A DNA stretch of 11,887 nucleotides, from NCBI GenBank assembly GCA_016880695.1, contig JAEHCY010000128.1, positions 1 through 11,887 on the forward strand, given 5' to 3'. The notes under the pieces were generated by a model. It saw nothing but the letters and a program-made list of their open reading frames with translations, was not told the DNA's origin and did no database searches. Source of the DNA: Chromatiaceae bacterium. Its GTDB lineage: Bacteria > Pseudomonadota > Gammaproteobacteria > Chromatiales > Chromatiaceae. Position numbers and translations under genes: made by a program. This document shows, one piece after another, positions 1 to 6,314 of this stretch (position 1 is its first letter; every line of letters begins with the position of its first letter).

Positions 1-23
1 CGGATAGAGATGGGGTGAGAATC

Positions 24-331
24 ATGGCGCAATCGCATGTAGTGAACGGATGGGTAGCGAAGCGGGGCGAGCTGTCCGGGTAGCTGGAGTGCTGTCGGGG
101 GGAGTTTCATCGGCTAGCGAACGCGTTGGTCCATCTGTTTACCCCGGACTACGACCTCGGCGGCATTCGGGCGAGGAAGCGGCGGCGCGGCCAGCGCTGG
201 TTTGGGCCTGGGGAATGCCAGCGGCTGGTCTTGGAACTCCTGCGCGATGCCGGGGGCCGTTGTCGGAGCAGTGCGTGACGACGGCGGTGGCGACCCGCAA
301 GGGTTTGCGGCCCGCCCCGAGGGGGTGCGGG
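24..331 (+). pseudogene. Decayed small hypothetical gene with a helix-turn-helix-like C-terminal half, truncated by the IS1182 element
   Basis: The ATG at 24 opens a reading frame (MAQSHVVNGWVAKRGELSG) that stops at TAG 81-83 where a Glu (GAG) codon is expected. The frame then continues as a plausible protein through LVHLFTPDYDLGGIRARKRR and WFGPGECQRLVLELLRDAGG. At the G-run 252-256 one G appears to be missing, because the sequence PLSEQCVTTAVATRKGL carries on in the next frame. From memory this layout matches a family of uncharacterised small proteins of about 130-150 residues: a coiled N-terminal half, an F(T/D)P-x-x-D-L segment, a basic stretch, then a winged-helix-like ending of the type REAGxPLSTxxIAxxVxxxKGL. 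The true 3' end is missing, cut at the left terminal repeat of the IS1182 element (332). Function is unknown. The family recognition is by pattern only, with no search run. Confidence 0.6.
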
Positions 332-333
332 CC
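309..333. repeat. Hairpin abutting the left end of the IS1182 element
   Basis: The arms GGCCCGC (309-315) and GCGGGCC (327-333) pair perfectly, and an inner run of C faces a run of G. The right arm overlaps the first two bases of the left terminal repeat at 332. IS1182-family elements are known to favour palindromes or stem-loops as targets, so this may be the remains of the target site. It could also be chance in GC-rich DNA. Confidence 0.45.
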
Positions 334-351
334 TAGCCGCCTATCGGACTT
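332..351 (+). repeat. Left terminal inverted repeat of the IS1182 element
   Basis: The sequence CCTAGCCGCCTATCGGACTT is the reverse complement of 1563-1582 except at two positions (338 and 343). Similarity stops outside 332, which sets the element boundary. Confidence 0.85.
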
Positions 352-424
352 TCCCGCTGCCGGGCGGGGCATCCGCCGGGTAGACCCGGTAGAATGGGGG
401 CGCCGACCCTGGTGGGGCAGACCG

Positions 425-1467
425 ATGAGTCACTTCCGTCCGATCGAGCGCGACATCGACTTTCTGCTGCCGCCCTCGGTGCAGGAGGGGTTACCCGAGG
501 CGCACTTGGCGCGCTACGTGGTCGAGGTAATCGAAGGACTGGACTTGAGGGAGATGGAGCAGGCCTATGGTGGGCGCGGCAGTGCCGCCTACCACCCGGC
601 AATGCTGCTCGGGCTGCGTATCTACGGCTAAGCCACGGGAAGCTTCTCCAGCCGCAAGATCGAGCGGGCGAGCTACGACTCGTTGGCGTTTCGCTTCATC
701 GCCGCCAACCGCCATCCCGATCACGATACCCTCTCGGGGTTGCGGCGGCGCTTCGCCAAGGAGATCGAGGCGCGCGCCGCCGAGCGCCTCGCCCGCGAGC
801 GGGCCGACTACGAGGCCAAGCTCGCCGCCCGCGCGGCCAAAGCCGCCGCCAAGGGCCGAAAGCCTGGCGGCAAAGCGCCCACGCCGCCCACCCCGGCGAC
901 CAGATCAACCTCACCGACGAAGAATCGCGCCTCATGCCGGTGGCCGGCGGGGCTTTCGAGCAGTGCTACAATGCCCAAGCGGTGGTCGACACCGAGTCCA
1001 TGCGGGTGGTGGTGCCACAGGTCGTGGAGGCGGCCAACGACAACCAACCGCTCGTCCCGATGCTCAAGCGCCTCGCCGAGCGGCCCGAGGATCTTCCCCA
1101 GCCGCAAGAGCTGCTGGCCGATACCGGCTGGTTCAGCGAGGCCAACGTCGCCGCCTGCGAAGCCGCCGGCATCGAGCCGCTCATCGCCCTCGCGCGCAGC
1201 GAGCACCATCCCCATTGCTCCGAGCGCTTCGCCGAGCCCGATACCCCGCCGCCCGAGGTCACGGCCCACCGGCTGAAGACCACCACCGCCGGCCGGGCAG
1301 TCTACTCCTTACGCAAACAAACCCTCGAGCCGGTCTTCGGGATCATCAAGTCCGTGATGGGCTTTCGCCAGTTCCTCACCCGGGGTCTGGCCAACGTCCA
1401 AAACCACTGGACCCTGGTTTGCCTGGCGTGGAACCTCAAGCGCATGGCCGTATTGCGCCTGAAGTAA
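425..1467 (+). pseudogene. IS1182-family DDE transposase, disrupted by nonsense codon, frameshift and internal deletion
   Basis: The reading frame starts at ATG 425 (MSHFRPIERDIDFLLPPS). It shows the family's N-terminal block (HLARYVVEVIEGLDL, then GRGSAAYHPAMLLGLRIYG), followed by FSSRKIERASYDS and AANRHPDHDTLSGLRRRF. Three lesions are visible. TAA at 629-631 replaces the Tyr (TAC) of the usual YGYATG. A C is missing in the run 891-894: adding one restores PPTPGDQINLTDEESR in the frame that reads to the stop at 1465. Between about 752 and 775 the text jumps from RRRFAKE directly to IEARAAER, where family members have roughly 80-110 more residues including an LDGTK-type first catalytic Asp. 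The C-terminal block is well kept: DTGWFSE (second Asp) and LEPVFGIIK with Glu and Lys six residues apart, then GFRQFLTRGL and AWNLKRM. Not functional. Confidence 0.9.
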
Positions 1468-1562
1468 GGGAAAGGGGAGGAAAACTGCGCTTTTTGCCGA
1501 AAAACGCTCCTGTATCGCCCTAAAACGCCCTCCGATACCCACTCGCGGCCAATTGCAAGGCT

Positions 1563-1582
1563 AAGTCCGACAGGCTGCTAGG
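1563..1582 (-). repeat. Right terminal inverted repeat of the IS1182 element
   Basis: The sequence AAGTCCGACAGGCTGCTAGG is the inverted partner of 332-351 (18/20). It lies 95 bases after the transposase stop and 15 bases before the tail of the IS1595-type pseudogene, so the two elements are almost touching. Confidence 0.85.
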
Positions 1583-1587
1583 AGCGA

Positions 1588-1603
1588 GCCTGATGGCTCA
1601 GGC
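1588..1603. repeat. Hairpin abutting the right end of the IS1182 element
   Basis: GCCTGA (1588-1593) and TCAGGC (1598-1603) form a perfect 6-bp stem with a TGGC loop. An outer pair, GGAGCG at 1581-1586 with CGCTCC at 1611-1616, also matches. The hairpin overlaps the restored stop codon of the IS1595-type transposase and may be part of its 3' end or of the IS1182 target. Confidence 0.4.
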
Positions 1604-2442
1604 CGCCAGGCGCTCCGGGCGACGGGTGTTGCCCTGCCACCCGGTGCGGGCGGGTGCGGGTACATTGGGTCAGGATGTCGCGGAAGATCTCCCCGTTGGA
1701 CCTCTGTGCCGGGTGTCCTCGCGATAGGCTGCCTCATTGGCCTAGTTGGCGAGAGGGGCCAGACTGAAGTGGTGGTGCTGGCCGAGCTGCATGCCCCGTA
1801 TGCGCGAGAGATATGACTCGGCCTGGTTGTTGGTGGTCCCGTCCGCCGCGATCAGCGTCCCCGGGGCAATGAAACGGGCGGCGAGCGTGCCCACCGCAGC
1901 CTGATTCTCCTGGCCGATGATGAAGGCCAGGGTCCGTTTGCCCCCGATCCGCTCGGCCAGATCATCCGCCGGGAAAGTCTCGCGTACCACCAAGACACAG
2001 CGCTTGTCAGGATTATTGTGTTCCCCCAGGCGCTGATCCACGCGCTCCTCCGCTTGGTTCGCGGGGTCTACCGAGCCCCCGGACAGTGCCCCCGTCGACC
2101 TCGACCTCGCCCGCCAACGGCGTCTCATCGCGCTGGTCCATGAGGCTCTGGACAGCTTGTGCATCAACACGAAGGCGGTTTTGTACAGCACACCGAGGTC
2201 ACGCCCCAGTTGCAGCGCTGAGAGTCCTTTCACCGCGTTGCTGTAGATCACGATGGCGGCCAGATACCTCTGCAAGGGCAGTTTGTGGTACGCAAATAGC
2301 GTCCCCGAGGTCACCGAAAAGGTGTGGCCGCAAGCGCGGCAGCGCCACTGCGGTGACTGGGCAGTAACCAATGCCGATCGACCACTCCGCACCGCGGGCA
2401 CACGGGGTTCCCGCTCGGGCCCCAGCGCACCTGCGCTACTTT
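1598..2442 (-). pseudogene. IS1595-family (ISXO2-like) transposase remnant
   Basis: Read right to left, the remnant shows the family's zinc-ribbon (NPVCPRCGVVDRHW, then QWRCRACGHTFSVTSGTLF), the ALQLGRDLGVLYKTAFVLMHKL helix-turn-helix-like block, GEVEVDG with the first catalytic Asp, then NNQAESYLSRIRGM and GQHHHFS, ANEAAYREDTRR, NGEIFRDIL and WQGNTRRPERLAA, ending at TGA 1598-1600. Lesions are many. A C is missing near 2350; a G is missing near 2150; an extra base lies in the run 2089-2093. An in-frame gap near 1840 joins AADG to NNQAES and loses about 30 residues. TAG at 1742-1744 replaces Tyr of YANEAA, and further frameshifts lie near 1700-1712 and 1620-1630. The N-terminal ~25 residues and the element's inverted repeats are absent. 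A long dead element, truncated on one side by the IS1182 copy and on the other at the glycosyltransferase-like gene. Confidence 0.85.
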
Positions 2443-2456
2443 GGTGTCCGTGACGC

Positions 2457-3380
2457 CTACCGGCCATCTTCGTTGCGGCTGGGGAAATACCAACGCACGC
2501 TTTGGTGCAGAGCCGGTTTGTCAGACGCCCATCTCCAAAGGTCCTGTGCGTCGAGCACGATGTCTGCGCTCGGATCGAATGAATGTCGGGCCAGCGTATC
2601 CAGCCGCTGTTCGTATCGCCGGTCACCCAAGTCCCCGTGCCAGAGGTGATAGCAGTGCCCCCCAATGTAGCCGACGCGCCCTTCGACCGATGCGTGAAAG
2701 GGACGGGCCCACGCCAAATAGTGATCCAACTGCCGGGGGGACATCTTGAGTGCGTCAATGCCGAAGTCGAGCCGGCCCAGTGCCGCTCCTAGGATCGCGC
2801 GGTCAGCACCGCCGAGGATGCAGGCGTCGTATAGGCCGTGATGGTCGAGCACCGAACGGGGCGCCGCCCATGCCAGCCCAACGGTTGACCGCGATCGTAG
2901 CGGCGCGCTTGCGAAACGGAAATCGTCATCGGTCGCCTCACCGCATGCCTGCTTGAAAATCGCCGAGGGAATCTCGTCCGCCGGAGACGAGCCTCCAGGC
3001 GCCGCATCCCGAACGAGGTTGACGCGATGGTCGTAGAGGTGAACCAACGCCCAGCGATCCAGCGCCTCAGTGGCCCGCTCCACCCAGCGATCGGTTTCGA
3101 ACACCACATCGCAGTCGATCCACGCCACCTTGTCACAATTGTCAGGTAGGTGCTTGATCGCAATGTTAAGGAGGCGCTCCTTTTGCCACATGACATCGCC
3201 GCCGCACAGTTGTACGAGCACGTCGGCGTCGCTTGACGCCAGCGCGAAGCCCCCACCAAAAGACAGTTCCACGGTAAGGAGGGGGGCGGAAATGCGTTCA
3301 CGAAACGCGCGGTAGTTTGTCAGTCGGCGATGGAAACCCGCCGGGTTGAAATACGATGTGATGACCCAGAGTCGATCCAC
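2457..3380 (-). CDS. Glycosyltransferase-like protein, function unassigned (307 aa)
   Basis: The gene starts at GTG 3378-3380, preceded by a strong GGAGGG ribosome site (3386-3391) five bases upstream, and reads without break to TAG 2457. The N-terminus (LWVITSYFNPAGFHRRLTNY) looks like the first beta strand of a GT-A fold. Residues 64-71 contain WQKERLLN, and residues 86-94 (AWIDCDVVF) carry a DxD-type motif (Asp89, Asp91) at the end of a hydrophobic strand, as in metal- and nucleotide-sugar-binding glycosyltransferases. A conserved-looking end (LWHGDLGDRRYEQRL, then WASDKPALHQSVRWYF) completes it. No signal peptide or TM segment is seen, so it is probably cytosolic. Donor and acceptor cannot be told. 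It is the only intact gene in the first 4.4 kb and has no pathway neighbours. From memory similar proteins are annotated only as hypothetical or as family 2-like glycosyltransferases. Confidence 0.75.
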   Translation of the reverse strand: MDRLWVITSYFNPAGFHRRLTNYRAFRERISAPLLTVELSFGGGFALASSDADVLVQLCGGDVMWQKERLLNIAIKHLPDNCDKVAWIDCDVVFETDRWVERATEALDRWALVHLYDHRVNLVRDAAPGGSSPADEIPSAIFKQACGEATDDDFRFASAPLRSRSTVGLAWAAPRSVLDHHGLYDACILGGADRAILGAALGRLDFGIDALKMSPRQLDHYLAWARPFHASVEGRVGYIGGHCYHLWHGDLGDRRYEQRLDTLARHSFDPSADIVLDAQDLWRWASDKPALHQSVRWYFPSRNEDGR

Positions 3381-3486
3381 GATTGCCCTCCGAGAGGGAT
3401 GCTGGCCACACAGGGTACTATGAGGACCTATGAGGACCCGAGCGCTCCCCGGCGCAGATCCGGCCGTCAGTCAGGCACAGGCTTGA

Positions 3487-4215
3487 GTTCTGTGGGGATC
3501 CGTTACTCACATCTGCGCGCCACGACAATTAAGGAGATCCCGATTCCTCAACGTCGGCCGCGTTTCCCGCTCGCCCTTGCAGGACTCGGGTTACTCGCAG
3601 GTCCGCCTCGGCGACGACTCTTACGTGGCCGGGTGCGGGGCCTTGCAGTATCACCCTGCCTGCATCACCGGTGCCACTCCGGTCGTCACCGGCCACTATC
3701 ACCTCCTGCAGAGCACCGCCTCGGCGGCCACGATCTCGATCGGCGGCTTGACGTCCAACGGTAGCTGCGGGCGGCGCCCGGATCGGTCGCCCTTACGGTC
3801 AATATCACCAAAAACACCGTAGCGGTTTCCGGATACTACAGCACCGCGATGCATGTTTCTTCGGGGACTTCTCCGCCCTACGGCAACCTGAATGCCACAA
3901 TCGAAGGCAACAAGGTCAGTGTTACCGGAGGCGGTGTCGGAGATCAGTGCGCCGGCATTGGGGTCGGCTCGATCTTCGATTCCGGGACGAGCACAGCGCG
4001 TATCGCTGGCAACTCAGTTAACGCCATTGGCTGCGGCCAGGGCTCAGGGATCGCAGTCTACAACGGCCAAGTGGAAACGATGACTGCGGATATCATCGGC
4101 AACCTGGTGAACGCAACCAACACCAACGCCGGGATCATGCTGCGCAATTTCCAGCAGGCTCCGAATAGCCATCTGATCGTCCGTGCTATAAACAATATAG
4201 TGACCGGCCGGCGCA
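3487..4215 (+). pseudogene. Fragment of a parallel beta-helix repeat protein, frameshifted and truncated at both ends
   Basis: Two reading frames together make one protein-like text. Frame one runs from 3487 (after TGA 3484-3486) through RLGDDSYVAGCGALQYHPAC and ATISIGGLTSNG. Around 3760-3780 it must shift by one base, because TVNITKNTVAVSGYYSTAMH continues in the next frame. The second part shows a periodic pattern of I-x-G-N-x-V turns: ITKNTVAV, IEGNKVSV, IAGNSVNA, IIGNLVNA and INNIVTG, about 35 residues apart. Such asparagine-ladder turns are typical of right-handed parallel beta-helices in secreted or surface proteins. There is no signal peptide, and the 3' side runs into an unrelated hsdR tail near 4215-4235. 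The function of the parent protein cannot be told; it is not likely to be made now. The exact ends are approximate. Confidence 0.6.
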
Positions 4216-4236
4216 CCGGGCGCCTTGGTGGTATCG

Positions 4237-4365
4237 GCGCGAGCCAGGATTCGCGTGATGGTGAAACGGATTTTGAACGAGTATGGCTACCCACCGGACT
4301 TGCAGGAGGAGGCGGTAAAGACGGTGCTCGCGCAGGCGGAATTGCTGTGCGCGGAGTGGGTGTGA
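4237..4365 (+). pseudogene. hsdR: C-terminal remnant of type I restriction enzyme R subunit (HsdR)
   Basis: In the frame ending at TGA 4363-4365 the sequence reads [18 protein letters not shown] followed by [20 protein letters not shown]. This closely resembles the extreme C-terminus of HsdR proteins (the VKRILRKYGYPPDxQExAxxTVLxQAELL pattern, DUF3387 region). Only about 42 codons of a roughly 1000-residue protein are left. None of the helicase or nuclease motifs are present, nor are hsdM or hsdS seen. The fragment is fused to the end of the beta-helix remnant. It implies that a type I restriction-modification locus was once here or was carried in with the debris. Recognised from memory, not by search. 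Confidence 0.7.
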
Positions 4366-4519
4366 CAGGTGTCGCCAAAAAGTGTTTTTTCGGAATAGTC
4401 ACGGGTAGAAGTGCCCTAGCATTTGCTTTGGCCTGGACCTTCTGACAACAATGGAGTGCCCCGGGGCGGCAGGAAACGCGTCGCGGCGGCAGAGGTGAGA
4501 ACGCTGTTGCAACCGGTGA

Positions 4520-5959
4520 ATGCGGGGCCGCAAAGTGCGCATTTCTATCCAGAAGAAGCTTTTCTACAGTCACTTTATCTCCGTTCTGCTCGTCTCGGGG
4601 AGCATCGGGACGCTGGTCTACCGGAGCGCCGTGGACAGCCTGTTCGCGAGCCTTCAGTCGCGGCTGAGCTACAGCGCCGCGCTGCTCTCCCGCGCCATTG
4701 ACGCGAGCCTGCTCGGCGAGATCAAGGGGAAGGCGAACGCTGACGATCCCGCGTATCTGGCTCACCTGCAGCTTCTGCGCGACTTCAAGCGATCGAACCA
4801 GGACATTGCCTTCATCTACGTGATGCGGCAGGAAGGCGGGCGGGTGTACTTCGTGATCGATTCGGACGAGTCGCCCGCCCAGGCAAGCCCCGGGGATGAG
4901 TATCTTGAGGACGTGCCCGCGCTCCGGCAAGGCTTCCTCGCTTTTTCGGCGGACGACAAGGCCACCGACGACGAGTGGGGCACGTTTCTCTCTGGCTACG
5001 CGCCGCTCAAGAACGGACAAGGTCGCTTCCTCATCGGGATCGACATGCGTGCCGACGAGGTTGAGCGCAAGTTCCTCGCGATTCGCGTCGCCGGAGCGAT
5101 CTCACTGGTGCTGTCGATTCTGCTCGCGTACGTCTTCTCGACCCTGCTGGCGCGGCGCATCATCAGACCGATCAGGGTGTTGGTTGCCCGCACCAGCGAG
5201 ATCGCTGCGGGCCTGCTAGAGGGCGAGGCGACGGTCCGAACAGGCGATGAGCTCGAAGAGCTTGCGGATGCCTTCAATAAGATGTCGACTCGGCTGAAAA
5301 TGGGCGACGAGAAGGTCCGACAGGCAGTGCTCGCACTCGAGGAGGCCAACAATTCCCTCGAGCGCAGAGTGGCTGAGCGGACTGGCGAGCTGGTTGAGCT
5401 TAACCGGAAGCTCCACCAGGAGAACGCTGAGCGTCGGCATGCCGAGGAGGCGCTCTTCAGGGCCGCTACCACCGACTATCTGACCGGCCTTCTCAACCGC
5501 CCAGCGGTTCTGCGGGTCATCGAGCAGGAGATCGAACGAGCCTCTCGCTCCGGCAGCATGTTCTCACTGCTTCTCGCCGACATTGACCGTTTCAAAGAGG
5601 TCAACGACTCCTTTGGCCATGAGACCGGCGATCGGCTGCTGGTGGCAGCGGGGGAATTGCTCCGCACCAGGGTGCGAGGTCAGGATGCGGTCGCGCGTTG
5701 GGGTGGTGACGAGCTTCTCGTGTTCCTGCCCGATACTCCGCTCGAGGGTGCGCGGGATGTCGCCGACAAGATCAGGTACGCCTTCGCGCAGCTCGCCGCC
5801 CCGGTGAACGAGGGGGCGTGCGGCTTGACGGTGAGCATCGGGGTTGCGACCTTCGCCGTCGGTGAGTCGGTGGACGAGTGCGTACGTAGGGCCGACACCG
5901 CCCTGTTGCGGGCAAAGTCCGAAGGACGCAACCGCCTCGGCCTCTCGGCGCCGAGCTGA
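4520..5959 (+). CDS. Membrane-bound sensor diguanylate cyclase (Cache-like sensor, HAMP, GGDEF)
   Basis: This enzyme would make cyclic di-GMP from two GTP at the inner membrane in response to a periplasmic signal. Rough layout by residue: TM1 at 15-35; an outside sensor at 37-185 ending in GTFLSGYAPL and LIGIDMRAD, typical of Cache-type domains; TM2 at 189-210; HAMP at 211-262; a coiled coil at about 265-315; and the GGDEF domain at 316-475. The domain starts with TTDYLTGLLNR, has metal-ligand Asp354 in ADIDRFK and Asn362/Asp371 in VNDSFGHETGD. The signature is RWGGDELL (GGDEL at 395-399, with Leu in place of the usual Phe). The feedback I-site RGQD (386-389) stands five residues before it, as in regulated enzymes. 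ATG 4520 follows directly on an in-frame TGA (4517-4519), so it is the earliest possible start. No good ribosome site is seen; GTG 4535 is an alternative. No EAL domain is present. It converges on aceEF. Confidence 0.9.
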   Translation: MRGRKVRISIQKKLFYSHFISVLLVSGSIGTLVYRSAVDSLFASLQSRLSYSAALLSRAIDASLLGEIKGKANADDPAYLAHLQLLRDFKRSNQDIAFIYVMRQEGGRVYFVIDSDESPAQASPGDEYLEDVPALRQGFLAFSADDKATDDEWGTFLSGYAPLKNGQGRFLIGIDMRADEVERKFLAIRVAGAISLVLSILLAYVFSTLLARRIIRPIRVLVARTSEIAAGLLEGEATVRTGDELEELADAFNKMSTRLKMGDEKVRQAVLALEEANNSLERRVAERTGELVELNRKLHQENAERRHAEEALFRAATTDYLTGLLNRPAVLRVIEQEIERASRSGSMFSLLLADIDRFKEVNDSFGHETGDRLLVAAGELLRTRVRGQDAVARWGGDELLVFLPDTPLEGARDVADKIRYAFAQLAAPVNEGACGLTVSIGVATFAVGESVDECVRRADTALLRAKSEGRNRLGLSAPS

Positions 5960-6270
5960 CGGTCTGCAGCCTCTGCCCCTTCGAAGGCAGCGCGTAGATT
6001 GCGAGAGCGAGTGGGGAACCGGTGCGCTCCGCGGCCCGCCCGTCACGCTCAGCTCGGTTGCTGAGCAAGCGGCCGGAGGAAAATTCGGGAGGGAGACCCA
6101 GGCCGCCCCACTAGTGGTCGTGATAAACCGCGCCAGCCTGCGGCAGTCATTGTCGCACCAGCCAGGAGTAAGGCGTCGATGGCGTGCGCACTGGCCTTCT
6201 TAGCTCGCTTTCTGGGCGGAACAGGTGAAAAAGGATTAGCGATGCGTTTCTGATCGAACGCGAAGGCACC
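5960..6270. other. Intergenic region between convergent genes, no supported gene
   Basis: About 310 bases lie between the cyclase stop and the aceF terminator hairpin. On both strands I see only short open frames with no recognisable domain and no good start signal. A weak short hairpin at 5973-5990 (CTGCC with GGCAG arms) could help end the cyclase transcript, but it lacks a following T-run. No RNA gene or repeat is recognised. Confidence 0.5.
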
Positions 6271-6311
6271 AAGCGCATCGACCTGCCCGCCAGAGGCAGG
6301 TTGATGCGCTT
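6271..6311 (-). terminator. Hairpin terminator after aceF
   Basis: The arms 6271-6287 and 6295-6311 pair over 17 bp with a single G-T type mismatch and a seven-base loop. The hairpin begins four bases after the aceF stop on that strand. The U-tract after the aceF-side stem is poor (UUGG). On the opposite strand it is followed by a pyrimidine-rich CTTCTAC, so it may act as a bidirectional barrier between the convergent aceF and cyclase transcripts. Confidence 0.7.
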
Positions 6312-6314
6312 CTT

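Larger units (their letters stand above)
332..1582 (+). mobile_element. Defective IS1182-family insertion sequence, 1251 bp
   Basis: The element is bounded by 20-bp terminal inverted repeats at 332-351 and 1563-1582 that match at 18 of 20 positions. It contains a single broken transposase gene (425-1467) of IS1182 type. Intact members of this family are, from memory, about 1.5-1.9 kb. The shortfall agrees with an internal deletion visible in the transposase. No direct target duplication is seen: the left flank ends GGTGCGGG and the right flank begins AGCGAGCC. It sits between a truncated small gene and a truncated IS1595-family transposase, so it was probably inserted in, or recombined with, older debris. 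It cannot make an active transposase, but the ends look good enough to be moved in trans by a related enzyme. Confidence 0.85.

Noticed and set aside
629..895. Programmed frameshifting or readthrough to make the IS1182 transposase
   Set aside because: There is both a nonsense codon and a separate frameshift, plus a deletion covering the first catalytic Asp. This family normally uses one uninterrupted frame.
1742..2758. A single 338-codon minus-strand gene
   Set aside because: Its N-terminal third is a shadow of the glycosyltransferase-like gene. Only the part below about 2350 is transposase text, and that part is itself frameshifted.
3418..3437. Tandem copy of a 10-base unit (CTATGAGGAC twice)
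   Set aside because: Only two units, not linked to any gene or site; most likely chance or local slippage.
4373..4392. A CCAAAAA/TTTTTTCGG hairpin after the hsdR tail as a terminator
   Set aside because: The stem is almost only A-T with a three-base loop and would be weak; no support beyond the pattern.
4058..5020. A 320-codon minus-strand frame across the hsdR tail and the start of the cyclase
   Set aside because: It overlaps the clear signal anchor and sensor domain of the cyclase and has no family features.
6049..6270. Short minus-strand frame after the aceF hairpin (RKRAKKASAHAIDALLLAG) as a gene
   Set aside because: It reads as an extension of a shadow frame of aceF, has no start signal, and I recognise no family.
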